Positions 7,023 to 16,362 of a stretch of 64,000 nucleotides of DNA are shown here, in pieces; within the stretch, counting starts at the first letter, position 1, and each line of letters opens with the position of its first letter. The stretch comes from an uncultured Oscillospiraceae bacterium (GTDB lineage: Bacteria > Bacillota > Clostridia > Oscillospirales > Ruminococcaceae). Position numbers and translations under genes: made by a program. Location of the stretch: the NCBI GenBank assembly GCA_958448395.1, contig CAUDDP010000002.1, positions 1 through 64,000 on the forward strand, read 5' to 3'. Below the pieces are notes generated by a model. That model saw only the letters and a list, made by a program, of their open reading frames with translations. It ran no database searches and was not told the DNA's origin.

Positions 7023-9658
7023 ATTGAGATTCCTCCATTTTTTGATTTGATATTTTTTGCATTAAGGGATTTCCGCTTTCTTTGCTGTTCTGCAATTGAA
7101 ATTGCCACTATCACAAAGCCTGCTCCAACAGTACATGCCATTCCAGTTTTTGCACCGGGAGCATGATACGTCACAACAATTTCATGTGTGCCAGCAGAAA
7201 GAGGAAAACCTAGAAAGGCGAGGTTGACTTGTTCACAGGAGACAGGATTGCCGTCTACCGTTGCAGTGAACCCCTTGTCATAGGGGATTGTTAGAACAAA
7301 CCAGCTGTCCTGTTCGGTTGTAATTGTACCAGAGATCGTATCGCCTCGTGCCTGTTCAGCCGTTGTTTTCAGTGGCGTTACTTGTTCATGTGCTGTTTGT
7401 AGGAGCGTTTCCGGTAGGGTAAAGCATTGGATCTGCTTGATGCTGTATGTTCCAGCAGAAAGTGTAATGTCCAGTTTATCTGTTACATCTGAAAGCAGAT
7501 AGGTGAAATGCTGGTTGTGGTTGTGATATTTCCAGTCTGGTGCAGTCAGTTTATTTTTTGTGCCGTTGATGGAAATGAACACATCGTCAGAATGTTCGGC
7601 AATGGTATTGTCTACCTCCATAGAAATCAGTAGAAGCTTGCCTTGAAGCGACTGCGAGATTGGAACGGAAAATGAAATATCTTGTTCTGCTTTTACTAGA
7701 TAGCCATTTTCTTGTTTGGTTACCGGTAGTGCAGTTTCTGTTTGCATGATGTCAGTCAGTGGAACGGACTGTACGAGATGTTTTGGAAGCATCTGTATAG
7801 TATCAGTTGCCTCGTAACCCTGCGGAAGAATGACCGCAGAGAGCAGGGCAGCAACTTGTTCCGGTTCACTACAAGAAGAAAATGTGGTTTCTGTCATGGT
7901 ACTGGTGGTTGCATAGCCGATTGGCATGGCAAGCTGGTTTTCATAGACGGTATAGTTTTCATCTGTATACAGCGGTTTATAGCCGAATAAACGTTTGTCA
8001 TTGTAGTCAATTCGATATTTGTCACCCATCAGAACATGATATGCCGGATTTTTTACAGCATCCACAGCGGCATTGTTGCGAATACTGGTTTCGTTGAAGA
8101 GCTGATTATAGTAAAACCTAGAATAATTTTTATTTTGCACGGAGGCATAAATGGTAGATAGAAAGCAAGTAGCTTGTTGTGTTTGGTTGGCAGTTGCATA
8201 GGGTTGGGTTGCATTGTAAACCCGATACCAGCTGTTGTCATTTTTTGTGATTTGCTCGCTCAGTCGTATGAGGGAAGCGTTTTGGTATTGCTGCATTTTC
8301 TGTCGAGTCAGAAGCGTGTTGTCAGTGACATTGAGCAGAATACAATAGACAAACTGCATTCCACATGCCATCCATATGATTCGCTTTTCATTTCGGTGAC
8401 AGTTTGATTTCCAAGGTTGGAGTAGGCAGAGAAAACAGAGTGTTTCTGCTGCGACCAATCCGATGAAAATCCAGCGTTTCCAGCCACTGAGAATATCACA
8501 GAAGAAAAATCCGGCAATTATCAACAGAAAGAAGCAAGGGATTACTTTTTTCCAAGGAATGTGTTTTTGTTGTAGGGCGGTGAAAAAATATCCATATAGC
8601 AGCACAGCCAGCGGCAGAAGAGGAATGTAGGCTTTGCCATCCAGATAAAGAAATCCATTGATACAGTAGAGCAGTAATGGCAAACAAAGCAGCAGAAGTA
8701 ACGTAACTGCTAAAAACCGCACAGATTTTTTTCGTAGAAAGCAGCAGGCAAGAATGGCAAACAGACCAGTAATGGTGAGTCCGATGCCATAGGGTTGGTA
8801 AAAGAAATAGGAGAGCTGTACTGTTGGGATAAGCACATGCAGCCAAAACCATTTGTCCAGATGGGTTTCCGATCGTCCCTGTAGGAGTGCCAGTGCGGTG
8901 GGAAGAAGGAAACACATGGATGCTATTCCAGCAAGAAAGAGATGTCCAACAATCCGCAGCAAGAAATAGCGGCAGGTTGGTTTTTCCTGTATCCGCAGGA
9001 AGATGGCATAGAGTAGAATGGTGCAGAATCCGCCGACTGCAAAAAAGAAACTACTGCCCAGAATGCAGATTGCTGTCAGAAAGAGCCATATGTTCCAGTA
9101 TTTTTTCTGACAGCGGTGAACGGCAAAGAGTGCACAAAAAAGGAAAGGGAGATAGTTTACGAACATCATATGTCGATGGCTGTGAAACAGCACAGGGGCT
9201 GCGAAAAGCAGCAGACTGGCACAGGCGAAAGCGATACGAGCGGACAGATGCTGTTTGCAGAAGAAATAGCAAAGAATCCCGCTGCACCAGACCAGCAGCA
9301 GGCTGGTGCATTGGATATAATTTATCATAGGGACAAAGGGCAGCAGATAGGAGAGGAGCAGTATCGGATGAAACAGACCATAGTAGGTAAATGCGTAGAT
9401 ATTCTGTCCGCCGCCGAGTTCGGCTGCCAGATTGGGAAAGAGCTGTCCAGTCTGATAGAAACGGGAGCGAAAATATTCTGGAAACAAGATATGCTGATTA
9501 TTCCAGTCCATTGTAGATCCAAAGAGCATATCTGGATGAATACACCAGAGTAGACAGAGGGCAACTGTAAGTAGAGCAGTGAGTCCAGCAACGGCACATA
9601 AATCAGCACGAGAAAACCGGGAAAACCAGTGCAGGGAAAAAAAGCGTTTTTGCTGCAT
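7019..9658 (-). CDS. YfhO family multi-spanning membrane protein
   Basis: 879-residue integral membrane protein. After a short basic N-terminus there are about a dozen hydrophobic segments up to roughly residue 440, then a long extracytoplasmic region, and one last helix near 845. The C-terminal block (a YDKGFTATVDGNPV segment, then AFLGFPLSAGTHEIVVTYH) is characteristic of YfhO proteins, which are related to GT-C glycosyltransferases and in Gram-positives help glycosylate cell-wall polymers or lipids. AAAGGA lies about 8 nt before the ATG. The sugar and acceptor cannot be deduced. It is coupled to the C_GCAxxG_C_C gene. Confidence 0.85.
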   Translation of the reverse strand: MQQKRFFSLHWFSRFSRADLCAVAGLTALLTVALCLLWCIHPDMLFGSTMDWNNQHILFPEYFRSRFYQTGQLFPNLAAELGGGQNIYAFTYYGLFHPILLLSYLLPFVPMINYIQCTSLLLVWCSGILCYFFCKQHLSARIAFACASLLLFAAPVLFHSHRHMMFVNYLPFLFCALFAVHRCQKKYWNIWLFLTAICILGSSFFFAVGGFCTILLYAIFLRIQEKPTCRYFLLRIVGHLFLAGIASMCFLLPTALALLQGRSETHLDKWFWLHVLIPTVQLSYFFYQPYGIGLTITGLFAILACCFLRKKSVRFLAVTLLLLLCLPLLLYCINGFLYLDGKAYIPLLPLAVLLYGYFFTALQQKHIPWKKVIPCFFLLIIAGFFFCDILSGWKRWIFIGLVAAETLCFLCLLQPWKSNCHRNEKRIIWMACGMQFVYCILLNVTDNTLLTRQKMQQYQNASLIRLSEQITKNDNSWYRVYNATQPYATANQTQQATCFLSTIYASVQNKNYSRFYYNQLFNETSIRNNAAVDAVKNPAYHVLMGDKYRIDYNDKRLFGYKPLYTDENYTVYENQLAMPIGYATTSTMTETTFSSCSEPEQVAALLSAVILPQGYEATDTIQMLPKHLVQSVPLTDIMQTETALPVTKQENGYLVKAEQDISFSVPISQSLQGKLLLISMEVDNTIAEHSDDVFISINGTKNKLTAPDWKYHNHNQHFTYLLSDVTDKLDITLSAGTYSIKQIQCFTLPETLLQTAHEQVTPLKTTAEQARGDTISGTITTEQDSWFVLTIPYDKGFTATVDGNPVSCEQVNLAFLGFPLSAGTHEIVVTYHAPGAKTGMACTVGAGFVIVAISIAEQQRKRKSLNAKNIKSKNGGISI

Positions 9659-9779
9659 AGAAGTATCCTTTCATTTTTTGTTCCTGTCATTGAAAACAGA
9701 GTAGGTAGACAGGCGAGTACAATTTTTGCTGCCGGAAAAATAGCCCAGAATAGTATGTTTGTGCAGAGGGCAAGTCATT

Positions 9780-11264
9780 TTATATAATTGACAACGATTC
9801 TGCTTTTTTCAAAATAGCAGAAAATGTTTTGTAAGAATCAAAACAATCTGTCTCCGGTGTAAATTTCCGGATTTTCTCAGATTGTGAGATAATCCGTCTT
9901 GCGTGTTCCGTATCCGCAAGCACACCAGTTGCAAGCAGCTGTAAAGCAGCATTGCCATAAATTGTTGCATCAATTGGGCCAGAAATCACGGGAATCTGAC
10001 AAATGTCTGCTGTCATTTGACACAGCAATGGATCTTTTGCACCAATGCCCACAACATGAATGACAGAATAAGAAATGTTTGTGCAGGTTTGGATTTCTTC
10101 CATTGTTTTTCGGTGCTGCAATGCCAGGCTTTCATAAATACATCGAATAATTTCGCCAACATTCTTTGGAACATACTGTTCTGTTTTTCTACAATACATC
10201 TGTATCTTTTGCGGCAAATTGCCAGGAAGCAGAAATATCGGATTATTTGGGTCAATAAAGCATTGTAGTGGAGTAGCGGCTAGAGCCAGTTCTTCCAGTT
10301 TGGCATAACTGTAGGTTTCTCCCTGCTCCCGGTAGTATCTTCTCGTCTCCTGAATGAGAAACAGACCGGCAATGCGTTTCTGAAATGTTATGGTATTATT
10401 ATAACCAGTCAGATTAGAAAAACCAAGGGAAGCTGCTTGTTCTGTTAAGATTGGTTCTTGCAGTTCTGTTCCAAACAGCGTAGAAATGCCACATTGCAGA
10501 AATAAAAATGGTTGGTCTGGTTCCGCTGGAATAGCTAGGGCAGCACACTGTGTGCCTTTTCCACAAACGGACAGCACTTTTGCAGATGGAATGCCTAGCT
10601 CTTGGCAGACAGCCGGTGTCAGTGTTCCCTTATAGGAAGCACAAGGGACAATTTCTGGCAGAATGGTTTCTGGAATGGGAAATTGTTTGCAAAGTGAAGT
10701 ATCCCATGTTTTTTCAGTGATGTTATAAAGTTGTGTAGTATTTGCTGAAGCCGCATCTGTTGTAGCAACCCCTGTTAAAAAATAAGCAAGTAAATCTGCA
10801 ATTGGCAGCATAGTTTCAGCAAGTGCAAATAAAGCAGGTTGTGTTTTGTTTTGTGTGGAAAGCTGAAATAGTATGCTGGAAGGTACGGGTAGTATCCCGG
10901 TTTTTTCATAGAGTTTATCAGCAGAATAAAGTGGAAAAAGGGATTCCTGTTCTTCTGTTTGTATTTCTTGTTTACATTGTGGGTTGCAGAGTAATACGCC
11001 GTCTGTGTCCAGCAGACCATAATCTCTCCCCCATGCGTCAATTGCAAGGCTTTCCAATCCGCTGATAAAATTGGCACGCAATAAACTTGTTTTCAATTCG
11101 TGTAGTAAACGAAGAATATCCCAGAAAATTGCTTTCCCAATGCAGACTGGTTCATTTTCAAATCGGTGAACATCTTCTAATTGCAGACGTTCTCCATTGT
11201 AATGTGCCAAAACAGCACGACCAAATGTGGTGTTATAATCCAGTACAAGAACATGTCGTTTCAT
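9780..11264 (-). CDS. Rhamnulokinase-like FGGY protein, probably catalytically degenerate
   Basis: The fold and spacing follow rhamnulokinase: DVHRFENEPV near residue 31, FWDILRLLHELK near 47, AWGRDYGLLDTDG near 77, DLLAYFLTG near 157, YESLALQHR and HVVGIGA towards the C-terminus. The key positions are altered. The N-terminal phosphate loop that normally reads D-x-G-[AT]-[ST] is LDYNTTFGR; the sugar-binding YRD.RT segment reads CKQEIQTEE; the catalytic block S-H-D-T-A reads G-K-G-T-Q, which puts Gly where the catalytic Asp should be (residue 237 from this start). Kinase activity is therefore doubtful; a sugar-binding or regulatory role is possible. I prefer the ATG at 11264 (GGAG 8 nt upstream) over a TTG at 11288. 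No rhamnose isomerase or aldolase lies nearby. Confidence 0.72.
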   Translation of the reverse strand: MKRHVLVLDYNTTFGRAVLAHYNGERLQLEDVHRFENEPVCIGKAIFWDILRLLHELKTSLLRANFISGLESLAIDAWGRDYGLLDTDGVLLCNPQCKQEIQTEEQESLFPLYSADKLYEKTGILPVPSSILFQLSTQNKTQPALFALAETMLPIADLLAYFLTGVATTDAASANTTQLYNITEKTWDTSLCKQFPIPETILPEIVPCASYKGTLTPAVCQELGIPSAKVLSVCGKGTQCAALAIPAEPDQPFLFLQCGISTLFGTELQEPILTEQAASLGFSNLTGYNNTITFQKRIAGLFLIQETRRYYREQGETYSYAKLEELALAATPLQCFIDPNNPIFLLPGNLPQKIQMYCRKTEQYVPKNVGEIIRCIYESLALQHRKTMEEIQTCTNISYSVIHVVGIGAKDPLLCQMTADICQIPVISGPIDATIYGNAALQLLATGVLADTEHARRIISQSEKIRKFTPETDCFDSYKTFSAILKKAESLSII

Positions 11265-11365
11265 TTTTTCATCTCCAAATCTGTTCAATTGCTGTCATAA
11301 TAAGAAGTTATCGGTATCATTTTTCTTTCTGACAGATGTTGTTCACATATTAAGTGCTTACTCTA

Positions 11366-11394
11366 ATTATACAATTTTCAACGGAAAAAGTCTA
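11366..11394 (-). promoter_or_regulatory. Promoter of the rhamnulokinase-like gene
   Basis: Minus strand: TAGACT (11394-11389), 17-nt spacer, TATAAT (11371-11366). It gives a leader of roughly 95 nt. Confidence 0.6.
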
Positions 11395-11484
11395 GTGCTT
11401 TTATGACAATTTTATATCCTTTTTGATTCTTTTTTTGAAAAACGGATGGAATACAGAAGATTTCAGAAAGAAGCGAAAAAAGCC

Positions 11485-11513
11485 TTGACGGAAGACAAAA
11501 AGTTCGATATAAT
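11485..11513 (+). promoter_or_regulatory. Promoter of rpe
   Basis: TTGACG (11485-11490), 17-nt spacer, TATAAT (11508-11513). The transcript would have a leader of about 100 nt before the rpe ATG; I see no recognisable riboswitch in it. It is divergent from the promoter at 11366-11394. Confidence 0.8.
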
Positions 11514-11619
11514 AAAATAAGAATCAAATGGAGCAGCAGTTCATTTCTGTGAGCAGACAGCCTACAGACTTTGATGTGTTCCATACTTAGTTTTTCATAA
11601 GGCGAGGCGATTTTTTAAG

Positions 11620-12285
11620 ATGCAGACAATTCAAACATCTGCCTCTATTCTGAGTGCAGATATGTGTAATTTAGAAGCAGTATTGCATATGCTGGAACAG
11701 AGTGGTACGGATATGCTGCACTTTGATGTAATGGATGGTAGGTTTGTGAATAATATTTCCTTTGGGATACCAGTGTTGGCTGCGATTCGGAAGAAAACCA
11801 GTTTGTTTTTAGATGTTCATTTGATGATTGCAGATCCGCTGCAATATGCAGAACGTTTTGCACAGGCTGGTGCAAACGGGATTACTTTTCATCTGGAAAG
11901 TGAGGGTAATCCACAGAAAACCATTGATGCCATTCATGCCTGTGGGATTCCGGCTGGCATTGTGATAAAGCCGATGACACCAGCAGAAGCCGTTTTGCCC
12001 TATTTGCCGTCTGTGGAAATGGTATTGGTCATGACAGTGGAGCCGGGATTCGGCGGACAGGCATTTCTTTGGGACATGTTGGAAAAGGTTCGCTTTTTGC
12101 GACAGACAGTCGAAGAACAAGGTCTGCATACAACAATTCAGGTGGATGGCGGTGTTAACGCAGAAACAGCACCGGCAGCTGTAGAGGCTGGTGCGAATAA
12201 TTTGGTGGTAGGAAGTTATCTGTTCCGACAAGAAAATCCAAAGACAGTAATTGATTTTTTGCATCGACTGTCTGAAAAACAGTAA
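11620..12285 (+). CDS. rpe: Ribulose-phosphate 3-epimerase
   Basis: TIM-barrel epimerase of the pentose phosphate pathway that interconverts ribulose-5-phosphate and xylulose-5-phosphate. At 221 residues it is full length. The motifs SILSADMCNL (start), HFDVMDGRFV near 33, DVHLMI near 65, MTVEPGFGGQ near 139 and QVDGGVNAETA near 172 supply the conserved His/Asp metal and acid-base residues. The gene stands alone rather than beside rsgA/thiN as in many Firmicutes. Its ribosome binding site is weak (AGGCGAGG about 10 nt upstream). Confidence 0.95.
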   Translation: MQTIQTSASILSADMCNLEAVLHMLEQSGTDMLHFDVMDGRFVNNISFGIPVLAAIRKKTSLFLDVHLMIADPLQYAERFAQAGANGITFHLESEGNPQKTIDAIHACGIPAGIVIKPMTPAEAVLPYLPSVEMVLVMTVEPGFGGQAFLWDMLEKVRFLRQTVEEQGLHTTIQVDGGVNAETAPAAVEAGANNLVVGSYLFRQENPKTVIDFLHRLSEKQ

Positions 12286-12347
12286 AATCAGAAATGAATT
12301 TTAAAAAGTATACATAGAATAGAGAGAAGAAATAGGAGAGAACCAAT

Positions 12348-13442
12348 ATGAAAAGAAAATCACCCAAAATATACAAAGTGAGAACAGGAAAAATGAAGTC
12401 TGCAACAGCACATAATGTATTATCTGCTGTTGTTATGATTGCAGCAGCTGGGTTGGTTGGTTTTGTTGGATACAGTGTTGCAAAGCCGTTTATTGATGAC
12501 GATTCCTCTGTAGATAACAATGCTGATTTGCAAATGAATGCAGTGGTTACTACTACGGTTTCTGATGGGGTCACCACAGATTTTTCTGCAATAGTGACAA
12601 CATTTCTGACGGATGAGAATATGGCAGAAACCAATACAACTGTGAAAACAGACACCACGACAAAGACAACTGTGCAAACGAGTACAGCTGTTATCACAAC
12701 TGAAACAGAAAAAGAAAGCACAGTGGCAACTACAAAGCAAACAGAGCATGAAAGCATTACGACAACACAGGTAGGTACAACAGAAGTTGCTGCAAAGAAC
12801 GGTGTATCATTGTCAGACTTTACAGAAGCTGATACTGCTGAATGGTTGTCTGCTTCTGTTCTGGAAAGCAGAGATGCCTTTATTTCTTCATTGGAGCAGG
12901 TAAAGGGAAGCAATTCGGATGTAAAGGCAGTTGTCGTGCCAATGAAGCTGGAGGGCGGTTTATTGAACTATGCATCCAATATTTCCTATGTTGCCGGCAT
13001 GGGAATTTGTGACGGAACCTTGACCGCTTCTGAGATTGTCAGCATTGCCAAGGAAAAGGGATTTTCTGTCTATGCAACGATTAGTGTAATGGATGACTGT
13101 CAGTTCCCAGAACTGCATCGTGATGCCGGTATTCAGCTGGCAGATGGTAGTGGAAGATGGCTGGACAATTCGCCGGAAAAAGGTGGTAAACCGTGGATGT
13201 CACCATACAGCAGTAAAACGGTTTCCTACATGACTGCAATGATACAGGAATTGGAAGATGCTGGATTCTCCGCTGCGATTTGTCAGAATTTTGTATATCC
13301 GTCCTTTTATGAATCGGATCGGGACTTCATTGATGTAGAAGATTATTTTGGAGAAAATCGTAACGATGCCATGGCAGCATTGGCAGATGCTATGGTAGAG
13401 GCTGCAACTGGAGATATGACAGTTGTATTGGATATGGAATGA
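12348..13442 (+). CDS. Membrane-anchored protein with Thr-rich linker and glycosidase-like TIM-barrel domain
   Basis: 364 residues. A basic N-terminus precedes one membrane helix (about 22-47, LSAVVMIAAAGLVGFVGYS), so the rest is outside. Residues ~60-150 are a Thr/Ser/Val-rich linker of the type joining modules in Ruminococcus surface proteins. The C-terminal ~200 residues (AVVVPMKLEGGLLNY, FSVYATISVMDDCQF, GSGRWLDNS, KPWMSPYSSKTVSYM, GFSAAICQNFVYPSF) resemble the putative glycosyl-hydrolase barrels of the DUF4015 type. The barrel seems short, ending at VVLDME. I do not recognise an exact family, and substrate is unknown. AGGAGAG precedes the ATG. Confidence 0.55.
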   Translation: MKRKSPKIYKVRTGKMKSATAHNVLSAVVMIAAAGLVGFVGYSVAKPFIDDDSSVDNNADLQMNAVVTTTVSDGVTTDFSAIVTTFLTDENMAETNTTVKTDTTTKTTVQTSTAVITTETEKESTVATTKQTEHESITTTQVGTTEVAAKNGVSLSDFTEADTAEWLSASVLESRDAFISSLEQVKGSNSDVKAVVVPMKLEGGLLNYASNISYVAGMGICDGTLTASEIVSIAKEKGFSVYATISVMDDCQFPELHRDAGIQLADGSGRWLDNSPEKGGKPWMSPYSSKTVSYMTAMIQELEDAGFSAAICQNFVYPSFYESDRDFIDVEDYFGENRNDAMAALADAMVEAATGDMTVVLDME

Positions 13443-13496
13443 TGCAAACAGGGCGAAATATAATTTAACATAACGGATAAAAAGGAGTCAAGGACA

Positions 13497-14456
13497 ATGG
13501 CAAGCAAGTTTACGATTTCATTGGATAAAATTATTGAAGAATTTAAATTGGAAATCATCTATACACCCAAAGACGCTGCTGAAATTCAGATTGATGAAGC
13601 GGATGTTACTCGTCCAGGCTTGCAGTTAATGGGCTTTTATGAGTACTTTAATCCAGAGCGAATCCAGATTATCGGTAAAATGGAATTTGCTTATCTTTCC
13701 ACTATTGATGAGGAAACCAGAGTACAGCGATTGGATATGCTGTTTTCACAACGGATTCCGGCTTTGGTCATTTCCAGAGAACTGCCGTATTTTGAAGAGA
13801 TGCTGGATTTGGCAAAGAAATATGCAGTCCCGTTGCTTCGCAGCAAAGAAAGCACTTCCAATTTCATTGCTGGTTTGATCGCTTTTTTGAACCTGAACCT
13901 TGCTCCACGTATTACAAGACATGGTGTTTTAATTGAAATTTATGGGGAAGGTGTATTTATCACTGGTGAAAGTGGTGTTGGTAAGAGCGAAACAGCCATT
14001 GAGTTGGTGAAACGTGGGCATCGTCTGGTTGCAGATGATGCAGTGGAGATCCGAAAGGTTTCCAACATCAGTCTGGTTGGCAGTTCACCGGATAATATCC
14101 GTCACTTTTTGGAATTGCGTGGTATTGGCATTATTAATGCACGACGTCTGTTTGGTATTGGTGCAGTTAAGAATACAGAAAAAATTGAACTGATTGTAGA
14201 GATGGAACAGTGGAATCCAGAGAAAATCTATGACCGAATGGGTGTAGATACACAGTTTGTCTCTCTACTTGGTGTAAAAGTACCATCTCTGACAATTCCA
14301 GTACGACCGGGTAGAAATCTGGCAGTCATTTTGGAGGTAGCTGCTATGAATAACCGGCAAAAAAAGATGGGATATAATGCTGCTTCTGATTTGCTGGATC
14401 ATTTGGGTCTGGATATGGAGTCAAAAGAAGTGATTAAGGATTACGATGCATTTTAA
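13497..14456 (+). CDS. hprK: HPr kinase/phosphorylase
   Basis: Bifunctional enzyme that phosphorylates HPr on Ser46 and reverses this, controlling carbon catabolite repression. 319 residues, the usual length. The P-loop GESGVGKSETAIELVKRGH lies near residue 155, followed by LVADDAVEI. The HPrK signature region LELRGIGIINARRLFG is near 203-218, and VPVRPGRNL-like sequence (IPVRPGRNLAVILEV) near 269. It begins the cell-envelope/regulation cluster hprK-murB-rapZ-whiA. A good AAAGGAG site precedes the ATG. Confidence 0.96.
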   Translation: MASKFTISLDKIIEEFKLEIIYTPKDAAEIQIDEADVTRPGLQLMGFYEYFNPERIQIIGKMEFAYLSTIDEETRVQRLDMLFSQRIPALVISRELPYFEEMLDLAKKYAVPLLRSKESTSNFIAGLIAFLNLNLAPRITRHGVLIEIYGEGVFITGESGVGKSETAIELVKRGHRLVADDAVEIRKVSNISLVGSSPDNIRHFLELRGIGIINARRLFGIGAVKNTEKIELIVEMEQWNPEKIYDRMGVDTQFVSLLGVKVPSLTIPVRPGRNLAVILEVAAMNNRQKKMGYNAASDLLDHLGLDMESKEVIKDYDAF

Positions 14457-14478
14457 TGATCAGATGGGAGAGAATGAC

Positions 14479-15387
14479 ATGCAGGAATTAGAATCCATTA
14501 CAGAGTGTTGTAAATCCTATCAGTGCAGCGTTCTACTACAGGAACCGCTGTCAAAGCATACAACATTCCGAATTGGCGGTGCCTGTCAGGCAATGATACA
14601 AATCAGTAGCCGAGAGGGTCTGCAAGCGGTTTTGCAATGCTGCCAGAAGCAAAATATTCCTTGGATTGTGCTGGGAAATGGCAGTAATATTTTAGCATCC
14701 GATGAGGGTTATAATGGGGTTGTCCTACAACTCGGCAGAGCCTTTTCTAATGTGCATTTGTTGGATGAAACTACAATTTTCTGTGAGGCTGGAGCAACAT
14801 TGTCGTCTGTTGGAAAATTTGCATTGGAAGCCTGTTTAACTGGAATGGAATGTCTTGCTGGAATTCCGGGTACCATTGGCGGTGCAGTTTATATGAATGC
14901 AGGAGCGTACGGCGGTGAAATGAAGGATGTGGTACAGACTGTTGAATATCTGGATGAAGATGGTACATTTCAGGCAGTAACGCTGGAAGAATTACAGTTT
15001 TCTTATCGACATAGTATGTTTTCCGGCACAAAAAAGATTGTAACAGGTGTAACACTGCATTTGGAAAAGGGAAGTTATGCTGCAATTCAAGAAGAAATGC
15101 AGAAACTAAAAAATCAGCGGATTGCAAAACAGCCGCTGGAATTGCCGAGTGCTGGCAGCACATTTAAGCGGCCGGTTGGCAGCTATGCCTCTTTTTTGAT
15201 TGATCAATGCGGTTTAAAAGGTGCAAGTGTCGGAGACGCACAAGTGAGTGTCAAACATGCTGGCTTTGTTGTGAATACTGGGCACGCAACTTGTCGGGAT
15301 GTATTGGAGCTTTGTGATTTTGTGATAGAAACGGTAAAAGAAAAAACCGGCTACTGTCTGGAGTTAGAACCCGTGATTTTAAAATAA
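14479..15387 (+). CDS. murB: UDP-N-acetylenolpyruvoylglucosamine reductase
   Basis: FAD enzyme that reduces UDP-GlcNAc-enolpyruvate to UDP-MurNAc in peptidoglycan synthesis. FAD-binding motifs TTFRIGGACQ, LGNGSNIL and GIPGTIGGAVYMNAGAYG are present, with GAYGG typical of type II MurB. The catalytic serine lies in PSAGSTFKRP near residue 230, and the C-terminal Glu is in ELEPVILK. I chose the ATG at 14479, 22 nt after the hprK stop, because GGGAGAG lies 6-7 nt before it; an in-frame ATG at 14446 has no such site and overlaps hprK. Confidence 0.95.
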   Translation: MQELESITECCKSYQCSVLLQEPLSKHTTFRIGGACQAMIQISSREGLQAVLQCCQKQNIPWIVLGNGSNILASDEGYNGVVLQLGRAFSNVHLLDETTIFCEAGATLSSVGKFALEACLTGMECLAGIPGTIGGAVYMNAGAYGGEMKDVVQTVEYLDEDGTFQAVTLEELQFSYRHSMFSGTKKIVTGVTLHLEKGSYAAIQEEMQKLKNQRIAKQPLELPSAGSTFKRPVGSYASFLIDQCGLKGASVGDAQVSVKHAGFVVNTGHATCRDVLELCDFVIETVKEKTGYCLELEPVILK

Positions 15388-15402
15388 CAGGAGGGAAAAC
15401 AT

Positions 15403-16272
15403 ATGCAGGTCGTAGTGGTAACAGGCATGTCAGGTTCCGGAAAATCTGTTGTGATGGATGTGATGGAGGATATTGGTTATTATTGTATTGATAATTTACC
15501 GCCACAGTTGATTCATCGCTTTGTGGAAATTTGCAGAGAGTCAGAAAATAGGCTGGAAAAAATTGCAATTGCTGCGGATTTACGTTCCGGTGAGATGTTT
15601 TCAGATGCGTATGATTGTGTCTGTCGGCTGAAAGAACAAAAGGATCTGCATGTGAAATTGCTTTATATAGAAGCAGATGATGAGATGCTAATTAAACGTT
15701 ATAAGGAAACTAGACGGAAACATCCGCTGGATGAACGCTTTAACGGTTGTCTGCATCAAGCATTGGAGTTTGAGCGGGAGCAATTGCTTCGATTAAAGGC
15801 GATTGCAGATTACTATATTGAGACCTCTTATCTTTCTGTTTCACAGTTGAAAGAACAGATTCGGGAGACCTTTTTGGAAAATCGTTCAGATTCCCTTTCA
15901 ATCAAGGTCACTTCGTTTGGATTTAAATATGGTGTTTCCACAGAGTCTGATCTGGTATTTGATGTTCGTTGCTTGCCAAATCCATATTACATCAAGGAAT
16001 TGCGGCATCATACAGGTTGTGATGTGTGTGTACGAGAATATGTAATGCAGTTTGAGCAGTCTAAAATTTTATTGAAAAAGATAGAGGATTTGCTGGACTT
16101 CTTAATCCCTCTTTATATTAAAGAAGGAAAGAGCCGGCTGGTAATTGCTTTTGGTTGTACTGGTGGAAAACATCGTTCGATTACATTTACCGAATTGATT
16201 GGTGATTATCTAACTGAAAAGGGAATGCATGTGATCAAACAGCATCGAGATATTGGAAAAGATCGTCCTTGA
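15403..16272 (+). CDS. rapZ: RNase adapter protein RapZ (YvcJ family)
   Basis: 289-residue nucleotide-binding protein. The Walker A motif TGMSGSGKS is at residues 6-14, followed by DIGYYCIDNLPPQL. The C-terminal domain has FKYGVSTESDLVFDVRCLPNPYY and FGCTGGKHRS, both family hallmarks. In E. coli RapZ guides RNase E to the GlmZ small RNA; in Firmicutes YvcJ is tied to cell-envelope metabolism and competence. AGGAGGG lies before the ATG, 15 nt after murB. A terminator follows, so transcription probably stops here. Confidence 0.95.
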   Translation: MQVVVVTGMSGSGKSVVMDVMEDIGYYCIDNLPPQLIHRFVEICRESENRLEKIAIAADLRSGEMFSDAYDCVCRLKEQKDLHVKLLYIEADDEMLIKRYKETRRKHPLDERFNGCLHQALEFEREQLLRLKAIADYYIETSYLSVSQLKEQIRETFLENRSDSLSIKVTSFGFKYGVSTESDLVFDVRCLPNPYYIKELRHHTGCDVCVREYVMQFEQSKILLKKIEDLLDFLIPLYIKEGKSRLVIAFGCTGGKHRSITFTELIGDYLTEKGMHVIKQHRDIGKDRP

Positions 16273-16286
16273 AGCATGGAATGACG

Positions 16287-16326
16287 CACCGCCTTGCGGT
16301 AGAAAGCAGGGTGGTGTTTTTCTTTT
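16287..16326 (+). terminator. Rho-independent terminator after rapZ
   Basis: Stem CACCGCC/GGTGGTG (7 bp, one G-U pair) followed by TTTTTCTTTTT. Confidence 0.75.
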
Positions 16327-16362
16327 TATAAGAATATGAAATAAATAATGTGAGTTTGATGG

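Noticed and set aside
8887..9553. Two overlapping plus-strand frames of ~145 residues
   Set aside because: Opposite the membrane domain of the YfhO-like gene; typical antisense composition.
12155..12913. 252-residue minus-strand open frame, very Val/Ser-rich
   Set aside because: It is the antisense shadow of the Thr-rich linker in the gene at 12348-13442 and the end of rpe; no ribosome binding site or known motif.
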